In this document: piece by piece, positions 1-5,708 of the stretch
How the letters are laid out: every line of letters starts with the position of its first letter
Numbering within the stretch: position 1 is the stretch's first letter
Source: Oscillospiraceae bacterium
Lineage (GTDB): Bacteria > Bacillota > Clostridia > Oscillospirales > Oscillospiraceae
Reading direction: 5' to 3'
Assembly: GCA_017521875.1 (NCBI GenBank)
Contig: JAFXBH010000035.1
Coordinates: 1 to 5,867 of the forward strand
DNA length: 5,867 nt
The notes under the pieces: generated by a model
The model's database searches: none
What the model saw: the letters and a program-made list of their open reading frames with translations, nothing else
Told to the model about the DNA's origin: nothing
Made by a program: the position numbers and the translations under genes

Positions 1-851
1 AGAGGCTTGATGCACACATCTCCCGCAGCGTACACACCGTCTTCACTGGTTTTTTGAGCGGCATCGGTGACAATATACCCTTGTTCATCCAGTTCCACAA
101 CACCCTTGATGGCTTTCGTAGCCGGAGCATACCCGGCAAATACGAATACGCCAAAAGATTCATCGCTTTTATACTCCGTCACTTCTCCGGTGGCGGTATT
201 TTTGTATCGGGCATAGGTCAGTCCGTTTTCGCCGGACACTTCCTCCATCACCGTGTTATACAACACAGTGATCTTCTCGTGATTTTTTGCCGGCTCTGCT
301 ACAGATGCAGCACAGGAGAAGTCGTCTTTCCGGACCAGAACCGTAATGTGACGGGCGAATTTTGTGAGAAAAACACTTTCCTCCGCTGCCGCATACCCGC
401 CACCTACCACAAAAATTTCTTTCCCTGTGAAAAATTCTCCATCGCAGGTAGCGCAGTAGGCAACGCCCCGGCCTTTGTATTCCTCCTCCCCTTTAAAACC
501 TATCGTTTTGGGGTGAGCACCGGTGGCCAGCAAGATACCAAAGCAGCGGTAATCTCCCTTGTTGGTATGCACAGTTTTAATATCTTCGGCAAGGTCAAAA
601 CCAGTGGCTTCTGCAAGGGTAAATTCTGTGCCAAAACTTTCCGCCTGTTGCCGGATGGTATCGGTTAAGGCTTTGCCGCTGGTTTTGGCAATGCCGGGAT
701 AGTTTACTACCTCGTGGGTAATGGCAATCTGCCCGCCAAACTGTTCTTTTTCCAGCACCAGTACCCGATACTTCGCCCGGGCAAGGTACAGCGCGGCGGT
801 CAGCCCCGCAGGGCCGCCGCCGACAATGACTACATCATATAGATTTTCCAT
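1..851 (-). CDS. Thioredoxin-reductase/AhpF-like FAD flavoprotein, 3' end outside window
   Basis: A pyridine-nucleotide disulfide oxidoreductase, probably the cytoplasmic reductase that returns electrons to the adjacent AhpC. Translating the minus strand from the ATG at 851 gives 283 codons with no stop before the window edge. Visible motifs are the FAD dinucleotide fold GGGPAG (residues 11-16), ATGAHP (109-114), the redox-active pair CATC (C133, C136) followed by DG, a second nucleotide fold GGGYAAAEES (150-159), and the second FAD motif AAGDV (275-279). The usual NADPH motif HRRxxFRA is replaced by VRKDDFSC (173-180), so pyridine nucleotide preference is uncertain. Its ATG shares one base with the ahpC stop (TGATG), and only a weak GGTGGGA site precedes it, so translational coupling is likely. 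Simple thioredoxin reductases are about 310 residues. From memory, some clostridial relatives next to ahpC carry an extra C-terminal thiol domain, which cannot be judged here. The family assignment is strong and the AhpC partnership is inferred from position. Confidence 0.9.
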   Translation of the reverse strand, partial: MENLYDVVIVGGGPAGLTAALYLARAKYRVLVLEKEQFGGQIAITHEVVNYPGIAKTSGKALTDTIRQQAESFGTEFTLAEATGFDLAEDIKTVHTNKGDYRCFGILLATGAHPKTIGFKGEEEYKGRGVAYCATCDGEFFTGKEIFVVGGGYAAAEESVFLTKFARHITVLVRKDDFSCAASVAEPAKNHEKITVLYNTVMEEVSGENGLTYARYKNTATGEVTEYKSDESFGVFVFAGYAPATKAIKGVVELDEQGYIVTDAAQKTSEDGVYAAGDVCIKP

Positions 852-1414
852 CAAAGTTGTCCCACCAGATCCAGACTGGGTTTCAGTGTCTCTGCACCGG
901 GCTTCCAGTTAGCGGGACAAACCTGATCGCCGTGGGCGTGGACAAACTGGCAGGCCTGTACCTTCCGCAGCAGTTCCTCGGCATTTCTGCCCACATTACC
1001 GGCAGTTACTTCATAACCAACGATCTTTCCCTCGGGATTGATAATGAAAGTGCCACGCTCCGCAAGACCATCCGCCTCAATCAGAACCTCGAAATCCTTG
1101 GAAATGCTGTGGGTGGGGTCGGCCAACATGGGGTAATTGATCTTCTTGATCCGTTCGGAAGCATCGTGCCAGGCCTTGTGGACAAAATGGGTATCGGTGG
1201 ACACAGAATAGACCTCGCAGCCGATGGCCCGGAACTGCTCATACTTATCCGCCAGATCCTCCAATTCCGTAGGACATACAAAGGTAAAGTCCGCGGGATA
1301 GAAGAAAAAGACACTCCACTTGCCAAGGATATCCTCCTTGCTTACAAATTTGAAATCGTTTTCGTGATAGGCATAGGTGCGGAAATCGGAAATTTCCTTG
1401 TTGATCATAGACAT
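851..1414 (-). CDS. ahpC: Peroxiredoxin AhpC (typical 2-Cys alkyl hydroperoxide reductase subunit C)
   Basis: Cytoplasmic thiol peroxidase that reduces hydrogen peroxide and organic hydroperoxides. The 187-residue product matches the usual AhpC length. The peroxidatic cysteine is C47 in FTFVCPTEL and the resolving cysteine is C166 in VCPANW. The N-terminus MSMINKEI and the C-terminus SLDLVGQL fit the bacterial AhpC pattern. An ATG five codons upstream (1429) would extend the protein, but that codon overlaps the Shine-Dalgarno GGAGG (1427-1423). The ATG at 1414 lies 8 bases after that site and gives the typical N-terminus, so it is chosen. The start follows the dfx stop by 2 bases, and the stop overlaps the start of the flavoprotein gene. 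An additional cysteine, C155 (VQACQF), sits where relatives I recall usually have alanine. Its role is unknown. Confidence 0.97.
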   Translation of the reverse strand: MSMINKEISDFRTYAYHENDFKFVSKEDILGKWSVFFFYPADFTFVCPTELEDLADKYEQFRAIGCEVYSVSTDTHFVHKAWHDASERIKKINYPMLADPTHSISKDFEVLIEADGLAERGTFIINPEGKIVGYEVTAGNVGRNAEELLRKVQACQFVHAHGDQVCPANWKPGAETLKPSLDLVGQL

Positions 1415-1416
1415 AC

Positions 1417-1791
1417 TTATTTCCTCCATAAATCGTGTTGATTACAAAATGCGTATACTGCCCGGACTTCGTCTCCCTGGCAGATAGAGAATTTTGCTTT
1501 GGGCTTATCGTCCGGGTCAAGATGTGCATACTGAATACCATGCTCCGTTTCCAGGCATACCCATTGGATATAGTGTTCTTCTGTCATTGGATGCTCTACA
1601 GAGCCCACCGTTACATGGACGGTATTTCCGTCCACCTCATATACCGGGATATGCTTTTCCCCGGATGCTTCAGTTGTACCCGGATTCAATTCCTGCATTT
1701 CTTCACCGCAGCAGTAGATGGGAACACCCTGATCCCGAATCACGGCAACGATGTTGCCGCAATGCTTGCAAATCAAAAATTTTTGCTTCAT
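1417..1791 (-). CDS. dfx: Desulfoferrodoxin-type superoxide reductase (two-iron class)
   Basis: Non-haem iron enzyme that reduces superoxide to hydrogen peroxide without producing oxygen, typical of anaerobes and acting in the cytoplasm. The 124-residue protein has an N-terminal desulforedoxin domain with C8, C11, C27 and C28 (CKHC and YCCGEE) to hold the Fe(Cys)4 centre. It also has a C-terminal catalytic domain with H47 (EKHIP), H67 and H73 (EHPMTEEHYIQW), C116 and H119 (FCNQHDLW) as the expected ligands of the Fe(His)4Cys centre. The E45-K46 pair ahead of H47 matches the conserved residues of the active-site loop. An in-frame ATG at 1827 would add 12 residues but has no good ribosome site. 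The ATG at 1791 follows AGGAGG (1805-1800) by 8 bases. It is the first gene of the oxygen-defence operon, and its peroxide product is the substrate of the next gene, ahpC. Confidence 0.96.
   Translation of the reverse strand: MKQKFLICKHCGNIVAVIRDQGVPIYCCGEEMQELNPGTTEASGEKHIPVYEVDGNTVHVTVGSVEHPMTEEHYIQWVCLETEHGIQYAHLDPDDKPKAKFSICQGDEVRAVYAFCNQHDLWRK
1423..1427 (-). promoter_or_regulatory. Ribosome binding site that fixes the ahpC start
   Basis: GGAGG on the minus strand lies inside the last codons of dfx, 8 bases before the ATG at 1414. It overlaps the alternative upstream ATG at 1429, which rules that codon out as the main start. Confidence 0.85.
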
Positions 1792-1816
1792 ATTCCATCC
1801 CTCCTGTGAGAAAGTG

Positions 1817-1845
1817 TGTCCAAACAATATGAAATAATGTATAAA
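1817..1845 (+). promoter_or_regulatory. Candidate sigma-A-type promoter for the MFS/SDR operon
   Basis: A -10-like TATAAA (1840-1845) is preceded at exactly 17 bases by TGTCCA (1817-1822), which matches the TTGACA consensus at only three positions. The -35-like element falls inside the left arm of the inverted repeat. A start point near 1852 would leave a leader of about 30 bases. The weak -35 makes this tentative. Confidence 0.35.
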
Positions 1846-1855
1846 AACCTGGACA
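1826..1855 (-). promoter_or_regulatory. Candidate promoter for the dfx-ahpC operon
   Basis: On the minus strand, TGTCCA (1855-1850, the right arm of the inverted repeat) precedes CATATT (1831-1826) with 18 bases between. This would mirror the candidate promoter on the other strand, so the two promoters would interlock. Both hexamers are poor matches to consensus, so this is only a suggestion. Confidence 0.28.
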
Positions 1856-1881
1856 TACTACGGCTAAAAGGATGTGAAATA

Positions 1882-3285
1882 ATGGAACGCAGGATTTCAT
1901 ATAAACAGGGATTTATTCCCTATGCTTTGGCTGCCCTTTTGATCGGTTTAGTCGGCGGCTTTTCCACGGTCTTAGGTCCTGCCTTTGTCCAGGACATCGG
2001 AATTGCCTATAACAACACCACCTGGACTGCCCTTGCCCAGGCTATGTCCACCGCCGCCTGCGCGCCCATTCTTGGCAAAGTCGGTGATGTGATTGGGCGC
2101 AGAAAAACTTTGCTCTTGGGTATTGCGGTATTCACCTTGGGCAATGTGCTGTCCGCTCTTGCAAATTCCCTCGTGTTTATGATGGTGTCTCGCTTTATTG
2201 TAGGTATTGGCACTGCAGCAATAGGGCCTGTGATCCTTGCTTATATTGCCACGGAGTTTCCCCAGGACAGAATCGCAAAAGGATTTTCCCTGTATATGCT
2301 GCTTTCCAGCGCATCGGTGATCATCGGGCCAACCATTGGTGGGCTCATTGTTTCCTCTTACGGATGGCGGGCAATGTTGTGGGTATGCGTTGCCATTTGC
2401 GCCGGTATTTTTGCTGCCTGTTTTCTTACATCCCGCAATCAGATATCTGCAAAAAGACCGCTGCAAGATTTTGATATTGCCGGTGCTGTTTTAATCCTGT
2501 TCTTCTTCAGTCTGCTGCTGTGCGTTCCCTCTTTTGGACAGAACTTCGGATGGGCATCTCCATCGTTTTTAATTGTATTGATTCTTGCAATTGTCAGTCT
2601 GGTTGGACTGGTTCTTGCCCAGCGTAAAAGCCCCCATCCAATTCTCTCAGGTAGTTTTATCAAGCGCAGCGCTTTTATCCTAAGCGTAATTGCTTTGTTT
2701 CTTACCCAGGGATTGATGCAGGCCAATATGACCAACACAATCGTATTTGTCAATTACACCCAACCGGAAAACACCGCCATTTCCGGTTATGCAATTTCTG
2801 TAATGTATATAGGTATGTCTCTGGGCGCGGTGGTTTTAGGCCCGCTGGCTGACAAATTCGAGCCTAAAAGAATTTTGATTGGCTCCTTTCTGCTGACCGG
2901 GATCGGATGTGGAATTCTGCTGCTGTTCACAGAGGTTACCTCTGTACTGTTGCTGATGGCGGCTCTGGGTGTTCTTGGATTCGGACTGGGAGGAAACGGC
3001 ACTATCTTTATGAAAGTCGTCCTATCCGGCTTGACACCACAGCAAGCAGGCGCAGGAACTGGCACTTACGGTTTATTTCGCGATCTGGCTGCGCCCTTTG
3101 GTGTAGCCGTGTTTGTTCCCTTATTCACCAATCAGATCACAGGCAGAATCGCAGCAGGTACAGCCGAGCCCACTGCTGCAGTTGCGTCCATTCACTACCT
3201 GGCAATTGCAGAACTTCTGTGTGTGGCATTGGGTATCGTTGCGGTTGCCTTCCTACCGAAACGAAACATTATAAAGGAGTCTTAA
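1882..3285 (+). CDS. MFS transporter, DHA2-like 14-TM drug/metabolite:H+ antiporter type
   Basis: Inner-membrane secondary transporter of 467 residues, rich in hydrophobic segments from residue 11 to 458 and of a length that fits 14 membrane spans. The MFS signature loop GKVGDVIGRRKT (65-76) is clear, a degenerate copy GPLADKFEPKR (320-330) marks the second half, and GPTIGG (149-154) resembles the antiporter motif C in span 5. The chosen ATG follows AAAGGA (1867-1872) by 9 bases. A GTG at 1816 would add 22 residues but would lie across the inverted repeat and has no ribosome site. The stop is one base before the start of the dehydrogenase gene, whose ribosome site lies in the last codons of this gene, so the two are co-translated. 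The substrate cannot be read from the sequence. The neighbouring hydroxysteroid-dehydrogenase-like enzyme suggests a steroid, bile acid or similar amphipathic molecule. Confidence 0.92.
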   Translation: MERRISYKQGFIPYALAALLIGLVGGFSTVLGPAFVQDIGIAYNNTTWTALAQAMSTAACAPILGKVGDVIGRRKTLLLGIAVFTLGNVLSALANSLVFMMVSRFIVGIGTAAIGPVILAYIATEFPQDRIAKGFSLYMLLSSASVIIGPTIGGLIVSSYGWRAMLWVCVAICAGIFAACFLTSRNQISAKRPLQDFDIAGAVLILFFFSLLLCVPSFGQNFGWASPSFLIVLILAIVSLVGLVLAQRKSPHPILSGSFIKRSAFILSVIALFLTQGLMQANMTNTIVFVNYTQPENTAISGYAISVMYIGMSLGAVVLGPLADKFEPKRILIGSFLLTGIGCGILLLFTEVTSVLLLMAALGVLGFGLGGNGTIFMKVVLSGLTPQQAGAGTGTYGLFRDLAAPFGVAVFVPLFTNQITGRIAAGTAEPTAAVASIHYLAIAELLCVALGIVAVAFLPKRNIIKES

Positions 3286-3286
3286 T

Positions 3287-4069
3287 ATGAGATTGCAAGA
3301 TAAAGTTATTCTGGTGACCGCCTCCACACGGGGAATCGGCCTTGCGGTCGTAAAAAAATGCGCCCGGGAAGGCGCTAAGGTTTATATGGCCGCCCGGGAT
3401 CTGGAACGGGCGCAGGAGATTGTAAACACCTTGCATGGCGTAAAATGCGTGTACAACGATGCCACTAAGCCGGAAACATTCCTCTCCATGGTAGAGGATG
3501 TGGTGACAGATGCAGGCCGTCTTGATGTTTTGGTCAACAATTTCGGCACATCCAACCCCGGCAAAGACCTGGATTTTGCCAATACAGACCCCCAAATCTT
3601 TTTAGATACCGTAAATCTGAACCTGCGCAGTGTTTTTATGGCAAGTCAGGCCGCAGCCAAGCATATGGCAAATCACGGCGGCAGCATCATCAATATTTCC
3701 TCTGTGGGCGGCCTTGTGCCGGATATTTCCCAGATTGCCTACGGTACCAGCAAGGCTGCCATCAACTATCTGACAAAACTAATTGCCGTACAGGAAGCGA
3801 AACACCATATCCGGTGCAACGCCGTCCTGCCCGGTATGACTGCCACAGAAGCCGTGGAAAAGCACTTATCCGATGATTTCCGGAATTTGTTCCTGCGGCA
3901 TATTCCCTTGGGCCGTATGGGATTACCGGAAGAAATTGCAGAAGCAGTTTGCTATTTCGCCGGCGATGCCTCTGCCTATACCACAGGGCAGATCCTTACC
4001 GTTTCCGGCGGCTTCGGTTTGGCCACTCCTGTCTATGGTGATCTGGCCAATCAGGACAGCAAGCGATGA
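3287..4069 (+). CDS. Short-chain dehydrogenase/reductase, 7-alpha-hydroxysteroid dehydrogenase-like
   Basis: Classical SDR oxidoreductase of 260 residues with a Rossmann fold, cytoplasmic. The cofactor motif TASTRGIG (11-18) is followed by AARD (35-38). T14, R15 and R37 are the kind of residues that favour NADP(H) over NAD(H). The catalytic set N112 (in NLNLRS), S139 (NISSVGG), Y152 and K156 (AYGTSK) is intact. The usual NNAG is NNFG (84-87). Blocks such as VPDISQIAYGTSKAAIN and IRCNAVLPGMTAT resemble, from memory, NADP-dependent 7-alpha-hydroxysteroid dehydrogenase of Clostridium absonum/sardiniense, which has NNYG and closely similar blocks. The real substrate is unproven, and other secondary alcohols or ketones are possible. 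AAGGAG (3274-3279) sits 7 bases before the ATG. The gene closes the operon with the MFS transporter and ends ahead of the hairpin at 4122. Confidence 0.92.
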   Translation: MRLQDKVILVTASTRGIGLAVVKKCAREGAKVYMAARDLERAQEIVNTLHGVKCVYNDATKPETFLSMVEDVVTDAGRLDVLVNNFGTSNPGKDLDFANTDPQIFLDTVNLNLRSVFMASQAAAKHMANHGGSIINISSVGGLVPDISQIAYGTSKAAINYLTKLIAVQEAKHHIRCNAVLPGMTATEAVEKHLSDDFRNLFLRHIPLGRMGLPEEIAEAVCYFAGDASAYTTGQILTVSGGFGLATPVYGDLANQDSKR

Positions 4070-4121
4070 TGCGGCAAAACCACCTTCAAAAGCAGATGGG
4101 TTTTACCACAACAGGCAAACA

Positions 4122-4156
4122 AAAGGAGCAACCTTCCAGATGGAGGTTGCTCCTTT
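4122..4156. terminator. Intrinsic hairpin between convergent genes, best T-tract on the minus strand
   Basis: A perfect 13-base-pair stem joins AAAGGAGCAACCT (4122-4134) and AGGTTGCTCCTTT (4144-4156) around a 9-base loop. Read on the minus strand the stem is followed by TTTTGTTTG, a usable U-tract for ending the sortase operon, whose last gene stops at 4214. Read on the plus strand, downstream of the dehydrogenase stop (4069), it is followed only by GAATCGG and then scattered T runs. It may work in both directions but looks better for the leftward transcript. Confidence 0.82.
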
Positions 4157-4213
4157 GAATCGGTTTTATGGGTTTTATCTGGATCATATGGCAGATCTGT
4201 GTCTTAACGATTG

Positions 4214-4840
4214 TCAATTCCTATCCGCAACAGCATTGCAACGCACTGTTACACGACTGGCTCCGCCCGGTGTGCAGGTATAGAGCGACAACGCAAATCC
4301 GCTGGCAATCATTTCTTGGGTGGCTTCCTTTGGCAATGTTTCCAAAAGCACCACTTCATAGCCGTGGTCTGCACCGTTCGCATCGGTAAAGACGATAAGA
4401 TCACCTGTATGCAGTTCAGATAATCGACCAAAATGCGACTTGTAGTTGTGGGCAGCGATCACAAAATCCTTTTCATAATTATTTCCGTAATAATGGCAAG
4501 GTGCTTTCTTTAACTTTGTATAACTCCAATCTGCCAGGACAGGCAGTTCCAAATCCAAGACAGGGACGGAAAGAATCCCAATGCAGTCATAACCGCCCAC
4601 TTTAACGGTTGGCAATTCCGCGGGGATATTTTCCATATCGCCAGGCAGATCCCCTGTATCGTCAGGCAGTGGATTCTCCGGTCGGTTTTGATCTATTACC
4701 CCTTGTATATCCGCAAGAAGGTCTTGGGTTATCTCTCCTGCATGCTTGTCTTCCCATTGATTGTATACCACAAAGCCGACGGAACCGAATATACAAACAA
4801 CACCAAGGAGAATGCAGATAATGCCTATCCATTTATACAT
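4214..4840 (-). CDS. Sortase, membrane-anchored transpeptidase
   Basis: Cysteine transpeptidase that cleaves a C-terminal sorting signal and links the protein to the cell wall or to another subunit, acting outside the membrane. The 208-residue protein has an N-terminal membrane anchor (about residues 5-26), a linker rich in Asp, Glu and Pro (about 30-77), then the sortase beta-barrel. Catalytic residues are H131 (IAAHNYKSHFG), C189 (LYTCTPGG) and R196 (SRVTVRC). The class cannot be assigned safely: the CTPGG-x2-R spacing is unlike the pilus class C pattern. An in-frame ATG at 4882 would add 14 residues. The ATG at 4840 is preferred because AGAGG (4852-4848) lies 7 bases upstream and it overlaps the previous gene by only 8 bases. 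The likely substrate is the LIQTG-bearing protein encoded just upstream. Additional cysteines C86, C115 and C201 flank the active-site cysteine in sequence. Confidence 0.93.
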   Translation of the reverse strand: MYKWIGIICILLGVVCIFGSVGFVVYNQWEDKHAGEITQDLLADIQGVIDQNRPENPLPDDTGDLPGDMENIPAELPTVKVGGYDCIGILSVPVLDLELPVLADWSYTKLKKAPCHYYGNNYEKDFVIAAHNYKSHFGRLSELHTGDLIVFTDANGADHGYEVVLLETLPKEATQEMIASGFALSLYTCTPGGASRVTVRCNAVADRN

Positions 4841-5708
4841 GTGTCTTCCTCTTTTTCTGCAAAAGAACCGTTCCCAGCGCAATGAAAAGCATACCGCCCA
4901 CAGCCAACACGGGAATTGGCCATATTAACTGACCGGTTTGTATCAAGGTGGCAGTATTGGTAACCGTAAACACATACCCGGTTTTGGAATATGTTGCTGT
5001 GAATCCATTGGGAATGTCAACTTCCCGAACGGTGTAAGCATCGCTTTCCGGCATGCCGGAGTAGGTTACCTGCCAATTGTTTTTCGCATTCAGGATCGCT
5101 GTTTTGATGACATTGCCATTTTGCAGAAGTTGTACTGTTACACGATCCGCTGCCTCAGTGGATGCGTCAGTGTTCCACACTTTTTTGATCGTGATGGAAG
5201 TGAGCCGTGCAACCTCTGTTTTGGGTGAAGCATTCACCTCGTACACATAGCCATCAGCGTTCATACCGGGCACCGTCACCATAAACGGCGTACAGGGTGC
5301 AAATCCCTCCACGGCACTCACCTGTCTGATAAAATACAAGCCCAATGCAAGATCTTTGCAGGTGGCTGTTCCATTCTCGTTGGTGGTTATTTTGGCAGAG
5401 GATATATTGTTTTCCAAAACAAATGTATCCAATTTTGCGGCAAGGGATGGATCGGCTATGTCAATTCCGGAATTTTCAAAGGCGTCGGTGTACGCGTAAT
5501 TCAACTTTCCGTTCATATCCTTATGAACGGTTGCCACATAGTACACGCTGAGTTCTGCACCGACGATTGGCTCTTTTTTGTGTTGTTCCGTCAGAGTTAC
5601 AGAAACAGATCCGGTTTTTTGGGCGTCAAAATCTTGCGCAAAAACCGTCAGCGAACAGGTCAGAATTAAGAATACTGTCACACATAAGGTTATCATTTTA
5701 CGACCCAT
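4833..5708 (-). CDS. Secreted SpaA/CnaB-type pilin-like surface protein with LIQTG sorting signal
   Basis: Surface protein of 291 residues. It has a signal peptide (1-24, RK then a hydrophobic core, likely cut after VFA), an N-terminal SpaA-like beta domain (about 31-160, GAELSVYYVA and GLYFIRQV), and a CnaB-like domain (about 168-252). The CnaB domain shows K175/K176 in ITIKKVW, E229 in YTVREVD and N251 in VTNT, the usual Lys-Glu-Asn set for an intramolecular isopeptide bond. The end is a cell-wall sorting signal: LIQTG (255-259), a hydrophobic span (261-283) and the tail KKRKTHV. Isoleucine replaces the proline of LPxTG. From memory, QTGQL-x-WP-type endings with this domain order are common in gut Clostridia. 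AAGGAG lies 9 bases before the ATG at 5708. The gene overlaps the upstream reading frame by 11 bases and the sortase by 8. Mature cysteines C117 and C139 could form a disulfide. The role, adhesion or pilus subunit, is inferred. Confidence 0.9.
   Translation of the reverse strand: MGRKMITLCVTVFLILTCSLTVFAQDFDAQKTGSVSVTLTEQHKKEPIVGAELSVYYVATVHKDMNGKLNYAYTDAFENSGIDIADPSLAAKLDTFVLENNISSAKITTNENGTATCKDLALGLYFIRQVSAVEGFAPCTPFMVTVPGMNADGYVYEVNASPKTEVARLTSITIKKVWNTDASTEAADRVTVQLLQNGNVIKTAILNAKNNWQVTYSGMPESDAYTVREVDIPNGFTATYSKTGYVFTVTNTATLIQTGQLIWPIPVLAVGGMLFIALGTVLLQKKRKTHV

Larger units (their letters stand above)
1813..1859. repeat. Inverted repeat, candidate shared operator
   Basis: The left arm AGTGTGTCCA (1813-1822) and right arm TGGACATACT (1850-1859) are reverse complements except at one position, with 27 bases between them. 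The arms stand 37 bases apart (1813 to 1850) and are centred on base 1836, in the middle of the divergent promoter space. The size and position suit a repressor or activator acting on both operons, but no regulator gene is present in the window. The 27-base spacer makes an RNA hairpin less likely than a DNA-binding site. Confidence 0.6.
1792..1881. promoter_or_regulatory. Divergent control region between dfx and the MFS gene
   Basis: Ninety bases separate the dfx start (1791, leftward) from the MFS start (1882, rightward), so both promoters must lie here or inside the neighbouring genes. The region is AT-rich in its centre and contains a long inverted repeat (1813-1859). Around the same centre is a weaker imperfect dyad, TATGAAATAATGTATA (1828-1843). 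The 10-mer TGAAATAATG occurs twice, at 1830-1839 and 1875-1884, the second copy including the MFS start codon. No consensus PerR or Fur box is recognised with confidence. Confidence 0.75.

Noticed and set aside
54..668. A 204-codon plus-strand open frame at the left edge
   Set aside because: It lies opposite the flavoprotein, whose minus-strand frame carries all expected FAD and CxxC motifs. The plus-strand product has no recognised motif.
857..1441. A 194-codon plus-strand open frame opposite ahpC
   Set aside because: It mirrors the clear AhpC gene on the minus strand, has no ribosome site and shows no recognisable motif.
1828..1843. PerR or Fur box in the divergent region
   Set aside because: The AT-rich dyad matches the TTATAAT-n-ATTATAA pattern at only about half its positions, which is little better than expected in AT-rich DNA.
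1816..1881. Upstream GTG start for the MFS gene
   Set aside because: The extra residues are not transporter-like, the codon lies in the inverted repeat and lacks a ribosome site, while the ATG at 1882 has AAAGGA at good spacing.
4162..4178. Tandem GGTTTTAT repeat past the hairpin
   Set aside because: Only two short T-rich copies separated by one base, with no clear function.
4168..4423. Short plus-strand open frames across the sortase 3' end
   Set aside because: They lie antisense to the sortase coding region, have no ribosome sites and show no known motifs.
4841..4882. Longer sortase N-terminus from the ATG at 4882
   Set aside because: It would add a short basic stretch inside the pilin-like gene without a matching ribosome site. 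The ATG at 4840 has AGAGG 7 bases upstream.
5640..5708. Lipoprotein signal at C18 of the pilin-like protein
   Set aside because: The residues before the cysteine (ILT) do not fit a lipobox, and the protein already ends in a wall-sorting signal.
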